Positions 16,606 to 23,960 of a stretch of DNA of 64,000 nucleotides are shown here, piece by piece. The notes beneath the pieces were generated by a model, which was not told the DNA's origin, searched no databases, and saw only the letters and a program-made list of their open reading frames with translations. A program made the position numbers and the translations under genes. Position 1 is the first letter of the stretch, and each line of letters opens with the position of its first letter. Origin of the DNA: Verrucomicrobiia bacterium (GTDB taxonomy: Bacteria; Verrucomicrobiota; Verrucomicrobiia; Limisphaerales; JADLHS01); the NCBI GenBank assembly GCA_026125285.1, contig JAHCLO010000024.1, positions 40,593 to 104,592 of the forward strand, read 5' to 3'.

Positions 16606-17250
16606 TCAGAAAACCCGTCCGCTCAGGCTCCCGCCGCTCAGACGATTCCACGCCAGGAAACTCCCCAAGGGTAACGACGCTACCCGCTCGCGCGTGCAGA
16701 CGACGCCGCAGTCACGCCAAAGCTTCTCCACCGCGCGCAACGCTTCGTGCGACATGAGCCGGAAGCACACAAGCTCGGTGGATTGTCCTGTGATGGACGG
16801 ATTCAAAGCCTCTGGCCGTTGCGTGTCCAGTACCAGTTCCACATTCAGTTCCCGACCGGCTTGAGCCAGTAGCGCCAGTTCCTGTGGAATGGAATCCTCC
16901 GTACAATGGCGCCAAAGCTCGGGCACCACGACGAGTTTTTTGCCCGGGCCGCGCGTGGCGCAATGAAACACCCACTGGCACCACCAACGAAAAGCAGCCT
17001 TGGTGTCGCCGCCAAAGGCGCGCATGGGCTGAAAGACACTCCAGCGCGTGCCAAGGCTGGCCTCCAGGTCTTTGAGCGTGTAGCAAGGCGTTAGGCGTAG
17101 TCGCGGCCACATGCGGTTCAAGTCGTCAAAGAGGAAACGGCACGCCACAACCTCGTCATTCAGGAGATACTGGTTGACGAACGTCGTCTTGCCCGATCCC
17201 GTCATGCCGACTATCAGCGTGTTGGCCGGTTGGAGCCTGAAGTCAGACAT
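16606..17250 (-). CDS. A32/P9-type viral genome packaging ATPase
   Basis: 214 residues. An FtsK/HerA-fold P-loop ATPase of the size of the PRD1 P9 and PM2 P9 packaging enzymes: Walker A IVGMTGSGKTTFVNQ at about 13-27, a Walker B-like strand KKLVVVPELWRH at about 103-114, and the downstream strand ELVLDTQRPEALNPSITGQS, whose TQRP motif is typical of the family. In the usual Walker B (hhhhDE) the Asp is replaced by Pro here, while the Glu stays. It would drive DNA into a preformed capsid. The 5' end overlaps the preceding minus-strand gene by eight bases. Confidence 0.82.
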   Translation of the reverse strand: MSDFRLQPANTLIVGMTGSGKTTFVNQYLLNDEVVACRFLFDDLNRMWPRLRLTPCYTLKDLEASLGTRWSVFQPMRAFGGDTKAAFRWWCQWVFHCATRGPGKKLVVVPELWRHCTEDSIPQELALLAQAGRELNVELVLDTQRPEALNPSITGQSTELVCFRLMSHEALRAVEKLWRDCGVVCTRERVASLPLGSFLAWNRLSGGSLSGRVF

Positions 17251-18028
17251 TGGTCTTGGCCGGCGCGGGCGTGTCTGACCTGGCTTTATTCAGTTCGGCA
17301 ATCAGCGTGTCCAGACGTTGGCCAAGCTTCACGTCATTCTGGACGATCAGGATCACGGCGCTGACACATTCGACCTCGTCCTGGTACGAGGCAGAGATTC
17401 CCGAATTGTTCAGCCACTTCGCGGCGAGCCGGGGCAGCGAACGGCACAACAGAATTTTGCTGCTCTTCGGCCAGTGCGCATCGGATTCAATTTCCTTGAG
17501 CAACTTGGGCGTAAGTCCAGCTTCGGCGCACTTCGCGACAAACGAACCAACGCGGCCTTCTTCGGCGGCGGCGATTAGTTGCTCGAAAAGCGGCTTAAGA
17601 CTTTCGGCCTGCCACGGGACCGCAGCCGGATCACTGTCACTCGCAAAGCCAGCGTTGCCAGGTGGAGTAGTAAAGCTCGTCGCAGACGCACCAGCGGCGG
17701 GCGAAGGATCCTGTTGAGTCGGTACGCCAGGCGACGAGGAAGCTGGCAGAGGTGGGGGAGGAGTGGCCGCCGCTTCAAGGGCTCGTTGCCGGCGCTTGCG
17801 CTCTCTATCGGCGGCGCGCTTGGCTTCGACATATTCTGGTGTGCCAGGCTTGAAGCCGTCTCTACTGGGCTTGCGCCCGACGTTCCCGCCGAAGAGCACG
17901 CGGCCAGCAGCATCTTTAGGAACATTGCTTCGCGCCGGGATGACTGTCTGGCTTGGCGGTACCGGCGGATTGCCGCTCGCTCCCGGCGCTGGGCCGGAGT
18001 CCAACGGTGTAACAGGGTTGTCAGCCAT
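17243..18028 (-). CDS. Pro/Ala-rich provirus protein, unknown
   Basis: 261 residues from the ATG at 18028, chosen because GGAGGA lies nine bases upstream. Residues 1-130 are low-complexity (Pro, Ser, Ala, Gly) with a charged helix EAKRAADRERKRRQRALEAA. The C-terminal 120 residues are helical (LKPLFEQLIAAAEEGRVGSF, WPKSSKILLCRSLPRLAAKW) and look globular. It lies upstream of the packaging ATPase in the same operon with an eight-base overlap, so a packaging-complex or vertex partner is possible. No family recognised. Confidence 0.6.
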   Translation of the reverse strand: MADNPVTPLDSGPAPGASGNPPVPPSQTVIPARSNVPKDAAGRVLFGGNVGRKPSRDGFKPGTPEYVEAKRAADRERKRRQRALEAAATPPPPLPASSSPGVPTQQDPSPAAGASATSFTTPPGNAGFASDSDPAAVPWQAESLKPLFEQLIAAAEEGRVGSFVAKCAEAGLTPKLLKEIESDAHWPKSSKILLCRSLPRLAAKWLNNSGISASYQDEVECVSAVILIVQNDVKLGQRLDTLIAELNKARSDTPAPAKTNV

Positions 18029-18029
18029 T

Positions 18030-18356
18030 TCAATTGTCCTCCTCGTCAAAGAATTCTTCCCAGACACCACGCTCTTTCTTCGGCGCGGGCGACGGCGGCG
18101 GGCTGGTCAGGCGTTTGAGACGGTGATTCTCATCGGAGAGGTACGCCGCGTCGGTTTCGACGCGCTTGCGCGCTTCGCGTTCGCGCTCGAGCTGGGCCTC
18201 AAGCTCAAGCTCGCGCTCCGTGCGGCGGGCCTCGACGACGATCTTGGCGGCGGGCGGTGGCTCTGGGGGCGCGGGCGAGTTATCGGGAGTGGGCGGGGGA
18301 GTGGTGGGAGAGTCGGGCGCGGGTGCGGGCGCGGGTGCGGTTGGGATTTCACTCAT
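18030..18356 (-). CDS. Pro-rich plus coiled-coil provirus protein
   Basis: 108 residues. The N-terminal 37 are almost only Pro, Ala, Ser and Thr. Residues about 40-80 form a strongly charged coiled coil (ARRTERELELEAQLERERE). The acidic C-terminus ends WEEFFDEEDN, and its stop is one base before the next start region, so the SD of the next gene lies inside this gene. First gene of the leftward ATPase operon. Function unknown. Confidence 0.6.
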   Translation of the reverse strand: MSEIPTAPAPAPAPDSPTTPPPTPDNSPAPPEPPPAAKIVVEARRTERELELEAQLEREREARKRVETDAAYLSDENHRLKRLTSPPPSPAPKKERGVWEEFFDEEDN

Positions 18357-18858
18357 GCGGCGAGAGTAAACCCGCCCGCTTGCGTACGGCTACAGTCATT
18401 CACCGTCAGACCCTCCCCCCTGGTGAGGGGTGGGGGAAGTGAGAGTACCTCAGTAAATCACATCCTGATTGAGAGAGTGAGAGAGAAGTGAGAATTTACC
18501 AACGGAGTCAACGACTTGTGCAAGTGAGCGAGAGAGAGAAGGCAGTACTCTCTCTCTCTCACATCCCCCTATGCGCGCGTACGCGCGCGCGCGCGCGCGC
18601 GTAAGGGGTGTGAGAGTGAGTGAGAGTACGAGCAAAGGCCGATAAACAGGGCTTACATTCGAGTTTGAGCCATTTGGCGTGGAATGGCGGTTGTGAGGGG
18701 CCCAAACCGTGTGCGAGAGTCAGGGCGTCGGCAACGACTGGCCGAAAATCGCAAGCGCCGTGCGGGATGCACGGGGGCGAAACCAAGCCAGGCACGCCGC
18801 AAAACTCGATAGCTGATAAAGCCCGCGCCCCGCGCGACCGCCCAAGGCTCACCCTCCC
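18357..18858. promoter_or_regulatory. Divergent control region with Z-DNA tract; no gene
   Basis: About 500 bp between the leftward ATPase operon and the rightward capsid operon, with no convincing gene. It contains a C/G-run hairpin near 18411-18437, several GTGAGAGT/GAGAGAG repeats (18438-18540) and a large inverted repeat around an alternating CG tract (next entry). It is the only long non-coding stretch of the element and the natural place for late promoters and perhaps the origin of replication. The right half (18630-18858) shows nothing specific. Confidence 0.6.
18545..18629. repeat. 26-bp inverted repeat around 33-bp alternating Pu-Py core
   Basis: The arms 18545-18570 and 18604-18629 pair at 21 of 26 positions, both beginning GTACTCTC when read inward. 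Between them 18571-18603 is perfectly alternating purine-pyrimidine, nearly all CG, with one central GTAC. Such a tract can adopt Z-DNA under negative supercoiling, and the whole block could extrude as a cruciform. Confidence 0.85.
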
Positions 18859-18963
18859 ATGAAAAAGCTCAAACCCTACCTTGTCATCATCGCCTTTGCC
18901 GTGCTCACCCTGGCCGTGGTCTTCCGCGTGCCCCAAGCGCGCAAGTTGATTGTTGGCAGCTAA
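18859..18963 (+). CDS. 34-residue single-TM protein
   Basis: MKKLKPYLVIIAFAVLTLAV then VFRVPQARKLIVGS: a basic N-terminus, one membrane segment (about 8-24) and a basic tail. It is the first gene after the control region and lies in the capsid operon, seven bases before the next tiny gene. Proteins of this size with one TM segment are common in the inner membrane of PM2- and PRD1-like virions. Confidence 0.6.
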   Translation: MKKLKPYLVIIAFAVLTLAVVFRVPQARKLIVGS

Positions 18964-18969
18964 CCCACC

Positions 18970-19080
18970 ATGAACGGAAAAACCATCGGAACGACGGTTG
19001 CAATCGTCATTGTGACCATCATCGTGCTCAACATCATCAAACCCAACCTGCCTGCCGGAATCCGGCGGCTCTTCTCGTAA
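18970..19080 (+). CDS. 36-residue single-TM protein
   Basis: MNGKTIGTTVAIVIVTIIVL then NIIKPNLPAGIRRLFS: one membrane segment (about 5-23) and a basic C-terminal tail. The capsid gene starts two bases after its stop, so the genes are tightly coupled. Probably a virion membrane protein; no family recognised. Confidence 0.6.
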   Translation: MNGKTIGTTVAIVIVTIIVLNIIKPNLPAGIRRLFS

Positions 19081-19081
19081 T

Positions 19082-20014
19082 ATGCCAACCCTGATTCTCA
19101 AGAAAACCTCCCCGCTCGAAGGCGTAGTTGCGGGAGAAAAAGCCACGCTCGATCTCCCCATCGGGCCGCGCTACAACAAAGTGATCCTTGAAGCGACCGT
19201 GAAACCGGACGCCGCGGCGGTGGCGGGCCTGGACGATATTTGCGGCCTCATAAAGCTGCAAATTGACGGCAAGACCCAGCGCGAAGCGACCGCCACGGAA
19301 ATGGTGGCGCTCTACGAACGTTACGGCGCGGAGTACGGCTTGGAAACCGAGAACCTCGACAACCCCGGCAATCCGCTGGCGGCGGGCGACAAGGCGCGTT
19401 TCCGCTTCACGATGTTCTTCGCGGAGCCGTGGCGCAAAGAGTACGCCGCCGATAAAGTCATGTCGCTGCCTACTCGCTGGGCCAACGGTCAGGCGTTGCG
19501 CACGCTGCAAATCGAAATCGCGGTGCCGGATACAACCGGCGCCACGCTGCATAACATCGTGGCTTATGCTTCCGTGGACGGCGTGCTGGGGAGTGTGGAC
19601 GCGAACGGCGCCCCGATCCTCAACCTGTCCAAGTGGTATCGGGAGACGATCATCTACACGGCGAGCGGCGACCGTCACCTGGTCAACCTCCCGAAACGCG
19701 ACCTGTACCAGGAACTGGATTTCTTCACGCAATCGGGCGACCCGATTTCCAACGTGAAAATCAAGGTGGACGGCGCGGAGATTCTCGACGTGCCCAAGGT
19801 CGTCAACGATCTCGACCTGGTCTATCACGGCATCAACCGCGCGGCGATCTCTGATGACCGCTTCGACGTTATTTTCGACCGCGACGATCTGCCCAACAGC
19901 GCGTTCAACATGAACGGCGTGCGGGAACTGGAAGTCATCATCACCCTGTCCAACGCGGCGGCGGCGAACAAGGCCATCTCCCTGATTCGCCAGACCTACG
20001 GGCCGCGCGACTAA
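19082..20014 (+). CDS. Candidate double-jelly-roll major capsid protein (PM2 P2-like)
   Basis: 310 residues, close to the 269-residue P2 coat protein of corticovirus PM2. The sequence is strand-rich and has almost no cysteine. The first half (LILKKTSPLEGVVAGEKATL; VILEATVKPD; LIKLQIDGKTQREATATEMV) ends with FRFTMFFAEPWRKEYAADKV then LRTLQIEIAVPDTT, a phenylalanine-rich '...FFAEPWR' strand and a following beta strand that I associate with PM2-group capsid proteins. The second half repeats a beta pattern and ends REVEVIITLS-like strands. It is central in the structural operon near the P9-like ATPase. A structure search would be needed for proof. Confidence 0.68.
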   Translation: MPTLILKKTSPLEGVVAGEKATLDLPIGPRYNKVILEATVKPDAAAVAGLDDICGLIKLQIDGKTQREATATEMVALYERYGAEYGLETENLDNPGNPLAAGDKARFRFTMFFAEPWRKEYAADKVMSLPTRWANGQALRTLQIEIAVPDTTGATLHNIVAYASVDGVLGSVDANGAPILNLSKWYRETIIYTASGDRHLVNLPKRDLYQELDFFTQSGDPISNVKIKVDGAEILDVPKVVNDLDLVYHGINRAAISDDRFDVIFDRDDLPNSAFNMNGVRELEVIITLSNAAAANKAISLIRQTYGPRD

Positions 20015-20089
20015 ACATTATCCCCGGCGCGCTGCCGGTCTGCATAGTTGATTGGCAGTGCGTCGGGGGTTCAACCGACAAGGCTGAAC

Positions 20090-20326
20090 ATGGAACAAAC
20101 CAACGGCTGGACGCGCCTATTGGATGGCGTCCTAAACACGGCGGGCAATGTCCTGCCGGGCGTGCTGGGTAAACAGCAAACCACCTCGGCGGGCGTGCCC
20201 AATGCTTCCGGCACTCCGGCCTCGGCGCCGGCGAAGCCGGACAATAGCGGCCTCATCAAGTGGACGATTGCCGGCGCCGCCGTCATTCTGGTCCTCATCG
20301 TGGTGTTGGCCGGCCTCAAAAAGTAA
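20090..20326 (+). CDS. Small virion-type membrane protein
   Basis: 78 residues from the ATG at 20090, preceded by AAGG. MEQTNGWTRLLDGVLNTAGN, a Ser/Ala/Pro-rich middle, then SGLIKWTIAGAAVILVLIVV near the C-terminus as the single TM segment. The 75-bp gap before it holds a small hairpin (TCGG/CCGA) but no gene. Confidence 0.6.
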   Translation: MEQTNGWTRLLDGVLNTAGNVLPGVLGKQQTTSAGVPNASGTPASAPAKPDNSGLIKWTIAGAAVILVLIVVLAGLKK

Positions 20327-20330
20327 CACC

Positions 20331-20615
20331 ATGTTTCCAGCCCTCATTGGCGCGGCGGCGAGTGCGGCGGGAGGCCTGTTTGGCGGCGGCGGCGATAGCG
20401 ACCCCGGCGTTGACAACAGCGTCCGCAACTATCGCAGCGGTGAGACGGCCTTCGGCGCCATCAACATTGGCGGTCAGGCGCTGGGCCGTGGCACTACCGG
20501 CGCATCTTCCGCGCAAGGCGGCGCAGCCCCCAGCGGCACAGGCATCCCCAGTTGGGTATGGATCACCATTGCCGGAATCGTCGGCCTCGTGTTTCTGGTT
20601 AAAGCTCTGCGATGA
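20331..20615 (+). CDS. Gly-rich membrane protein of the virion operon
   Basis: 94 residues. MFPALIGAAASAAGGLFGGG followed by a Gly/Ser-rich middle and a C-terminal TM segment (WVWITIAGIVGLVFLVKALR). The stop overlaps the next ATG (ATGA). The N-terminal small-residue helix may insert in a membrane as in phage DNA-delivery proteins; this is inference. Confidence 0.6.
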   Translation: MFPALIGAAASAAGGLFGGGGDSDPGVDNSVRNYRSGETAFGAINIGGQALGRGTTGASSAQGGAAPSGTGIPSWVWITIAGIVGLVFLVKALR

Positions 20616-21202
20616 TTAAGACCGGCAAAACCAAGGGCGGTAGCACAGTCGCCATACAGGAAACCACCTCCACGCAATACGGCGCGGCGGATCAAGGCGT
20701 GCTCTCCCTGGGTGGCGGCACCACGCTGGGCACGGGCGCTTCACAAATCACCGCTGCCACCGGCGCTACGATCAACTTCCAAGACTTGGATGCAGAGTTT
20801 GCGGCTTCGGCGCTGGGCATCCAACGCGAAGTCTTACGCGACCTTGCCGACTATGGCGTGGCCAGTCTCGACACTCAGGCGGGCGCGGTGCGCGAAGCGT
20901 TTGACTTTGGCCACGATCTGTCCGCCGATGCTTTCGGTTTCGGCGGAGAGGCGCTGGACTTTGGCCGCGAAGCCGTCGGCTCGGTCAGCCAGGCACAACG
21001 CGACGCCGTCGAACTGGCGGAGTCCACTAACGTCACCCTGGCGAAAGCCCTGGAAAGCTTCGGCACGGAGTTAAGCTCCGTCACTGAGCGGACCACGCTG
21101 GCCGCGCAGACCGGCGGCGCCTCTGAACTAACCAAGGGCCTGACCACCGGCGCGCTAATCGCGGGCGTCTTGGGCGCCATCTACCTTTTCACCCGCAAAT
21201 GA
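20612..21202 (+). CDS. Helical virion-type protein with C-terminal TM
   Basis: 196 residues. A Gly/Thr/Ala-rich start is followed by a long amphipathic helical region (about 55-150) with phenylalanine-glycine periodicity: FDFGHDLSADAFGFGGEALD then FGREAVGSVSQAQRDAV. The C-terminus has a TM segment (GALIAGVLGAIYLFTRK). Coupled by ATGA overlaps on both sides. It could be a membrane-anchored tape or DNA-injection-type protein of a tailless virus; no family recognised. Confidence 0.6.
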   Translation: MIKTGKTKGGSTVAIQETTSTQYGAADQGVLSLGGGTTLGTGASQITAATGATINFQDLDAEFAASALGIQREVLRDLADYGVASLDTQAGAVREAFDFGHDLSADAFGFGGEALDFGREAVGSVSQAQRDAVELAESTNVTLAKALESFGTELSSVTERTTLAAQTGGASELTKGLTTGALIAGVLGAIYLFTRK

Positions 21203-21825
21203 GCCAGGAACGCCAAAGCTTTCTCAGTCACTTCAAAAAGACGTTGCAGCCCAATGGCCAGTTGGTGCCGGTCAACGTGGCTGGTTCGTTCATCCTTTGC
21301 TCCGACGTCGTGGGCAGTGCGCTGCCGTTTGAAGTCCAGATTGACTCAGAGCCGTTTGTTCCGATCACTCAGGGCCTCAGCATCCGGTTGCGCGCGGGGG
21401 ATTCCTTCTCGAAGCTCACCCTCCGTAATCCTACTGATAAAGTCCTGACGGTGGAGTTTTACGTCGGCAGTTCGCACGTGGACGATGCCCGGCTGAACAT
21501 CGTGCGCGGGCGTTCAGCTCCCGTGATGAACGCCCCGACCGTGATGACGGCTCACTCAACAACGATCGCGGCGGCGGCGGCGCTGGACCTGACCGGCGCG
21601 CACCCGACGTTTCCGAAGTATCTGCGCAAGGCGACCATCATCACGAACATGGACCCCGCCGTTGACCTTGAACTGGTCAATGCCGCCGATGACATCATCG
21701 CTACCGTCATGTTCCGCACCGCGTTCCTCCTGGAGTCCAGTGAAGGCATCAAAGTCAAAAACAATTCGGCGGGCAACGTCGTGTGCCGGGCCGTGCAGGT
21801 CTGGTACATCGTGGAGGTTGAATAA
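21199..21825 (+). CDS. Beta-rich structural protein (vertex candidate)
   Basis: 208 residues, strand-rich and without a TM segment: SFILCSDVVGSALPFEVQID, then SIRLRAGDSFSKLTLRNPTD, VLTVEFYVGSSHVDD and AVDLELVNAADDIIATVMFR. The middle has an Ala/Thr linker (HSTTIAAAAALDLTG). Two beta domains joined by a linker would fit a spike-base or penton-type protein, and it follows the membrane proteins in the capsid operon. No family recognised. Confidence 0.58.
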   Translation: MSQERQSFLSHFKKTLQPNGQLVPVNVAGSFILCSDVVGSALPFEVQIDSEPFVPITQGLSIRLRAGDSFSKLTLRNPTDKVLTVEFYVGSSHVDDARLNIVRGRSAPVMNAPTVMTAHSTTIAAAAALDLTGAHPTFPKYLRKATIITNMDPAVDLELVNAADDIIATVMFRTAFLLESSEGIKVKNNSAGNVVCRAVQVWYIVEVE

Positions 21826-21826
21826 A

Positions 21827-22183
21827 TTGTGTGCGTTGCTCCACTCCATCCCGTCACCGTGGCTGTGGTTTCGCCCACGGCCCACAGTGTCGTTGCCCGA
21901 TTCAATCTGGCTGACGGCGAATACAGCCTGGCCATTTCCTGTCGCCCCAAGTGGGGAGGGCCAGTTCCTCCGCGATCCCACCGACGGCCTCTGGAAAGAG
22001 GCGAACAACACCGCCGCGTTTCATTGGGAGAACAGCCAGTGGCGGCTGTTGATCTACGACGATGGCTGGAACGAGGTGCAATCACAAGCTGGCGCTTACA
22101 CGGAGGCAGGCCTGCCGATGGTCTGGTCGGGCGGCTCCCTGTGGGGAGCGTACGATTTCCAAGTCAGTTTCACGGCGCCCTGA
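21827..22183 (+). CDS. Virion operon protein, start and frame uncertain
   Basis: The C-terminal 75 residues (TDGLWKEANNTAAFHWENSQ, WRLLIYDDGWNEVQSQAGAY, SLWGAYDFQVSF) are clearly coding in this frame. The N-terminal part is unclear: a TTG at 21827 would start one continuous frame, but the overlapping frame from the GTG at 21829 reads well up to about 21955 (ARFNLADGEYSLAISC). Either the gene starts at TTG or a frameshift near 21950 joins the two. About 118 residues as annotated. Beta-rich and tryptophan-rich, so probably a virion or attachment protein. Confidence 0.5.
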   Translation: MCALLHSIPSPWLWFRPRPTVSLPDSIWLTANTAWPFPVAPSGEGQFLRDPTDGLWKEANNTAAFHWENSQWRLLIYDDGWNEVQSQAGAYTEAGLPMVWSGGSLWGAYDFQVSFTAP

Positions 22184-22186
22184 CGC

Positions 22187-22597
22187 ATGTCCTCACAAGT
22201 TCAATGCCGCCCCACGCCGTGGATATGGGAAGGGATGAACGAAATCCCGCCAAAGCGCGAGTTTGTATCCATCCTGGCGGGCACGATCACTGCCGACGCG
22301 CTGTTCATCTTCGTGGAGAACAGTGCGACGGAGGGCGTCGGCGTGCTGCCGGGCGCGCTCTCGGTGGCAGACGGCGATGCCACGATCCTTCAGACCGGCG
22401 ACGAGTCAGTCAGCGTTCAGCCGGGCACGATAGCCGTGGACTGGGGTTCGATCTTTGTTTTCCAGACCGCCAGCGAAGCGGCCAGCGTCCAAGCCGGCAC
22501 GATCACCCCGGACGATCTTTACGTGTGGGTGTTACAGACGGGCGGCGAAGCCGTCAGCGTCACGCCTGGCACGCTCTCAGCCAATAACGGACCATGA
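22187..22597 (+). CDS. Fibre-like protein with four 24-residue tandem repeats
   Basis: 136 residues. After a 30-residue N-terminal part the rest is four consecutive units of exactly 24 residues starting GTITADALFIFV, GALSVADGDATIL, GTIAVDWGSIFVF and GTITPDDLYVWVL, then a partial fifth unit (GTLSANNGP). Each unit pairs a beta strand with an Ala/Gly-Val-Ser-Val strand and ends in Pro/Ala, the pattern of a beta-solenoid or triple beta-spiral fibre. It lies between the uncertain virion gene and the large candidate attachment protein, with an ATGA overlap to the latter, so a receptor-fibre shaft or adaptor role is likely. No family recognised. Confidence 0.65.
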   Translation: MSSQVQCRPTPWIWEGMNEIPPKREFVSILAGTITADALFIFVENSATEGVGVLPGALSVADGDATILQTGDESVSVQPGTIAVDWGSIFVFQTASEAASVQAGTITPDDLYVWVLQTGGEAVSVTPGTLSANNGP

Positions 22598-23958
22598 TCT
22601 ACAACTCGAAAAAAGGACTGTGGTTACCCGGCCAGTTGGTGGAGCGCCGCTCGCCCGCCATCGCCACGCCGCCGCAAGGCATGGCCGTGCGCTGGAAAAC
22701 CGAAATCCTCGACTCACGCCATCGCGTCGTCAAAACGCAATCCGGCGCGAACATGATCACCGATTACGGGATGGATCAACTGGAATCAGCCAACGTTGGA
22801 GTTGGCACTACCGCTGGCGCCAACTTAATTGACTACCTGCATCTGGGGGATACCGCGGAAGTGCTAAAACGACTGGGCGGCGGCACTACGGAGTTGACGG
22901 TTACCTGGTCGGACGCGGCGACGATCACGCTTACCACGGACGCAAACTTTTTTGAAGCTGGCGACGTGGGGCGCACGCTCAAAATCAACGGCGCCACGCC
23001 CTGGCCGGAGATGCGGATCACGGCCTACACCAGCGAAATGGAAGTCAGCGCCACCGCCCGCGCTGGCATCTGGCTGCCCGGCTTCACCCCGCCCGCTTCC
23101 CCGGCTGGACCGTACACCAACTTTGGCGTCCACTACACCAGCGTCGCCACGCTCGCCAGTCAGACCCAGCGGTTCAACACGTACGACACCGGCTCGGCCG
23201 GTAACCGCGCGACCGTTAATGACTCCGCCAACTCTCGCTGGATTTGTCAGCGCATCTTCCTGAGCGCAGAAGTCACTGGCACCGCTTGGACGGTCAATCA
23301 ACTGGGCTGGGGTAGTTCGGCCAGTACCACAAACTGCTTCGGTAAAACGAACCTTTCAAGTCCCGACGTGGTGGGGGTGGGCTACAAGTACCGCGTCACG
23401 CTTCAGTGCATGATGACCTACGCGCCCTTGAACCTGACGGGTGTCTCTTTGGACTGGGGCTCCACGATCGGCACGCACGTTTGCGACATTCAACAGGAGC
23501 GGATTGGGAAAGAAGCGAGCACTGGAAACCACATTTCCGGCGAAGTCTGGAAACACGAATGGAACTGCATGAAACCGGAAGCCGCGGTCAATACGAGCGG
23601 AACGAGAACCGGCTTCTGGACCTCAGCCTTCAGCCTTGGCGGTGTGTACTGGAAAGACGACGCTGGGTTTACTGATCTGTCTAGCAGGACCCGCGGCACA
23701 GAATTAAGCGGGACGTGCGTTTTTGATTCTTCGTACACCAATGGGCAACACTATAAGACCCGGCGTATTCGCTGGCTGGACACCGTCGCCATGACCAATG
23801 CGACCGGTTTTTACTGTGGCCAACGGTACGGCGGCACCGGGCCTCAACACATGCCCAACCTCACCATCCGTCCCCAGTCCGGAACCATCACCAAACCGTC
23901 CGGCTACTGGTGCGAAATTCAATTCCCGCTCCACTGGACGCGCGAACTCGTGAACTGA
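22594..23958 (+). CDS. Large candidate receptor-binding / spike protein
   Basis: 454 residues, the largest protein of the structural operon. It has no TM segment or signal peptide, is rich in Thr, Gly, Ser and aromatic residues and contains six or more cysteines in its C-terminal half. The N-terminal 100 residues (GANMITDYGMDQLESANVGV, then YLHLGDTA and FFEAGDVGRTLKI) resemble the entry domains of phage tail-fibre-like proteins. Adsorption to the host is the likely role. Overlaps the preceding repeat fibre by ATGA. Confidence 0.6.
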   Translation: MIYNSKKGLWLPGQLVERRSPAIATPPQGMAVRWKTEILDSRHRVVKTQSGANMITDYGMDQLESANVGVGTTAGANLIDYLHLGDTAEVLKRLGGGTTELTVTWSDAATITLTTDANFFEAGDVGRTLKINGATPWPEMRITAYTSEMEVSATARAGIWLPGFTPPASPAGPYTNFGVHYTSVATLASQTQRFNTYDTGSAGNRATVNDSANSRWICQRIFLSAEVTGTAWTVNQLGWGSSASTTNCFGKTNLSSPDVVGVGYKYRVTLQCMMTYAPLNLTGVSLDWGSTIGTHVCDIQQERIGKEASTGNHISGEVWKHEWNCMKPEAAVNTSGTRTGFWTSAFSLGGVYWKDDAGFTDLSSRTRGTELSGTCVFDSSYTNGQHYKTRRIRWLDTVAMTNATGFYCGQRYGGTGPQHMPNLTIRPQSGTITKPSGYWCEIQFPLHWTRELVN

Positions 23959-23960
23959 CC

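Noticed and set aside
18620..18862. 80-residue plus-strand frame in the control region
   Set aside because: Starts inside the inverted repeat, is low-complexity and Arg/Cys-rich, and has no ribosome site or family resemblance.
20015..20089. tRNA-like fragment between capsid and small membrane gene
   Set aside because: Only a short T-arm-like hairpin is present; acceptor and anticodon stems cannot be formed.
22187..22593. Extension of the 21829 frame into the repeat-fibre gene
   Set aside because: The Arg/His/Gly-rich translation is typical of an out-of-frame shadow, while the other frame gives clean 24-residue repeats.
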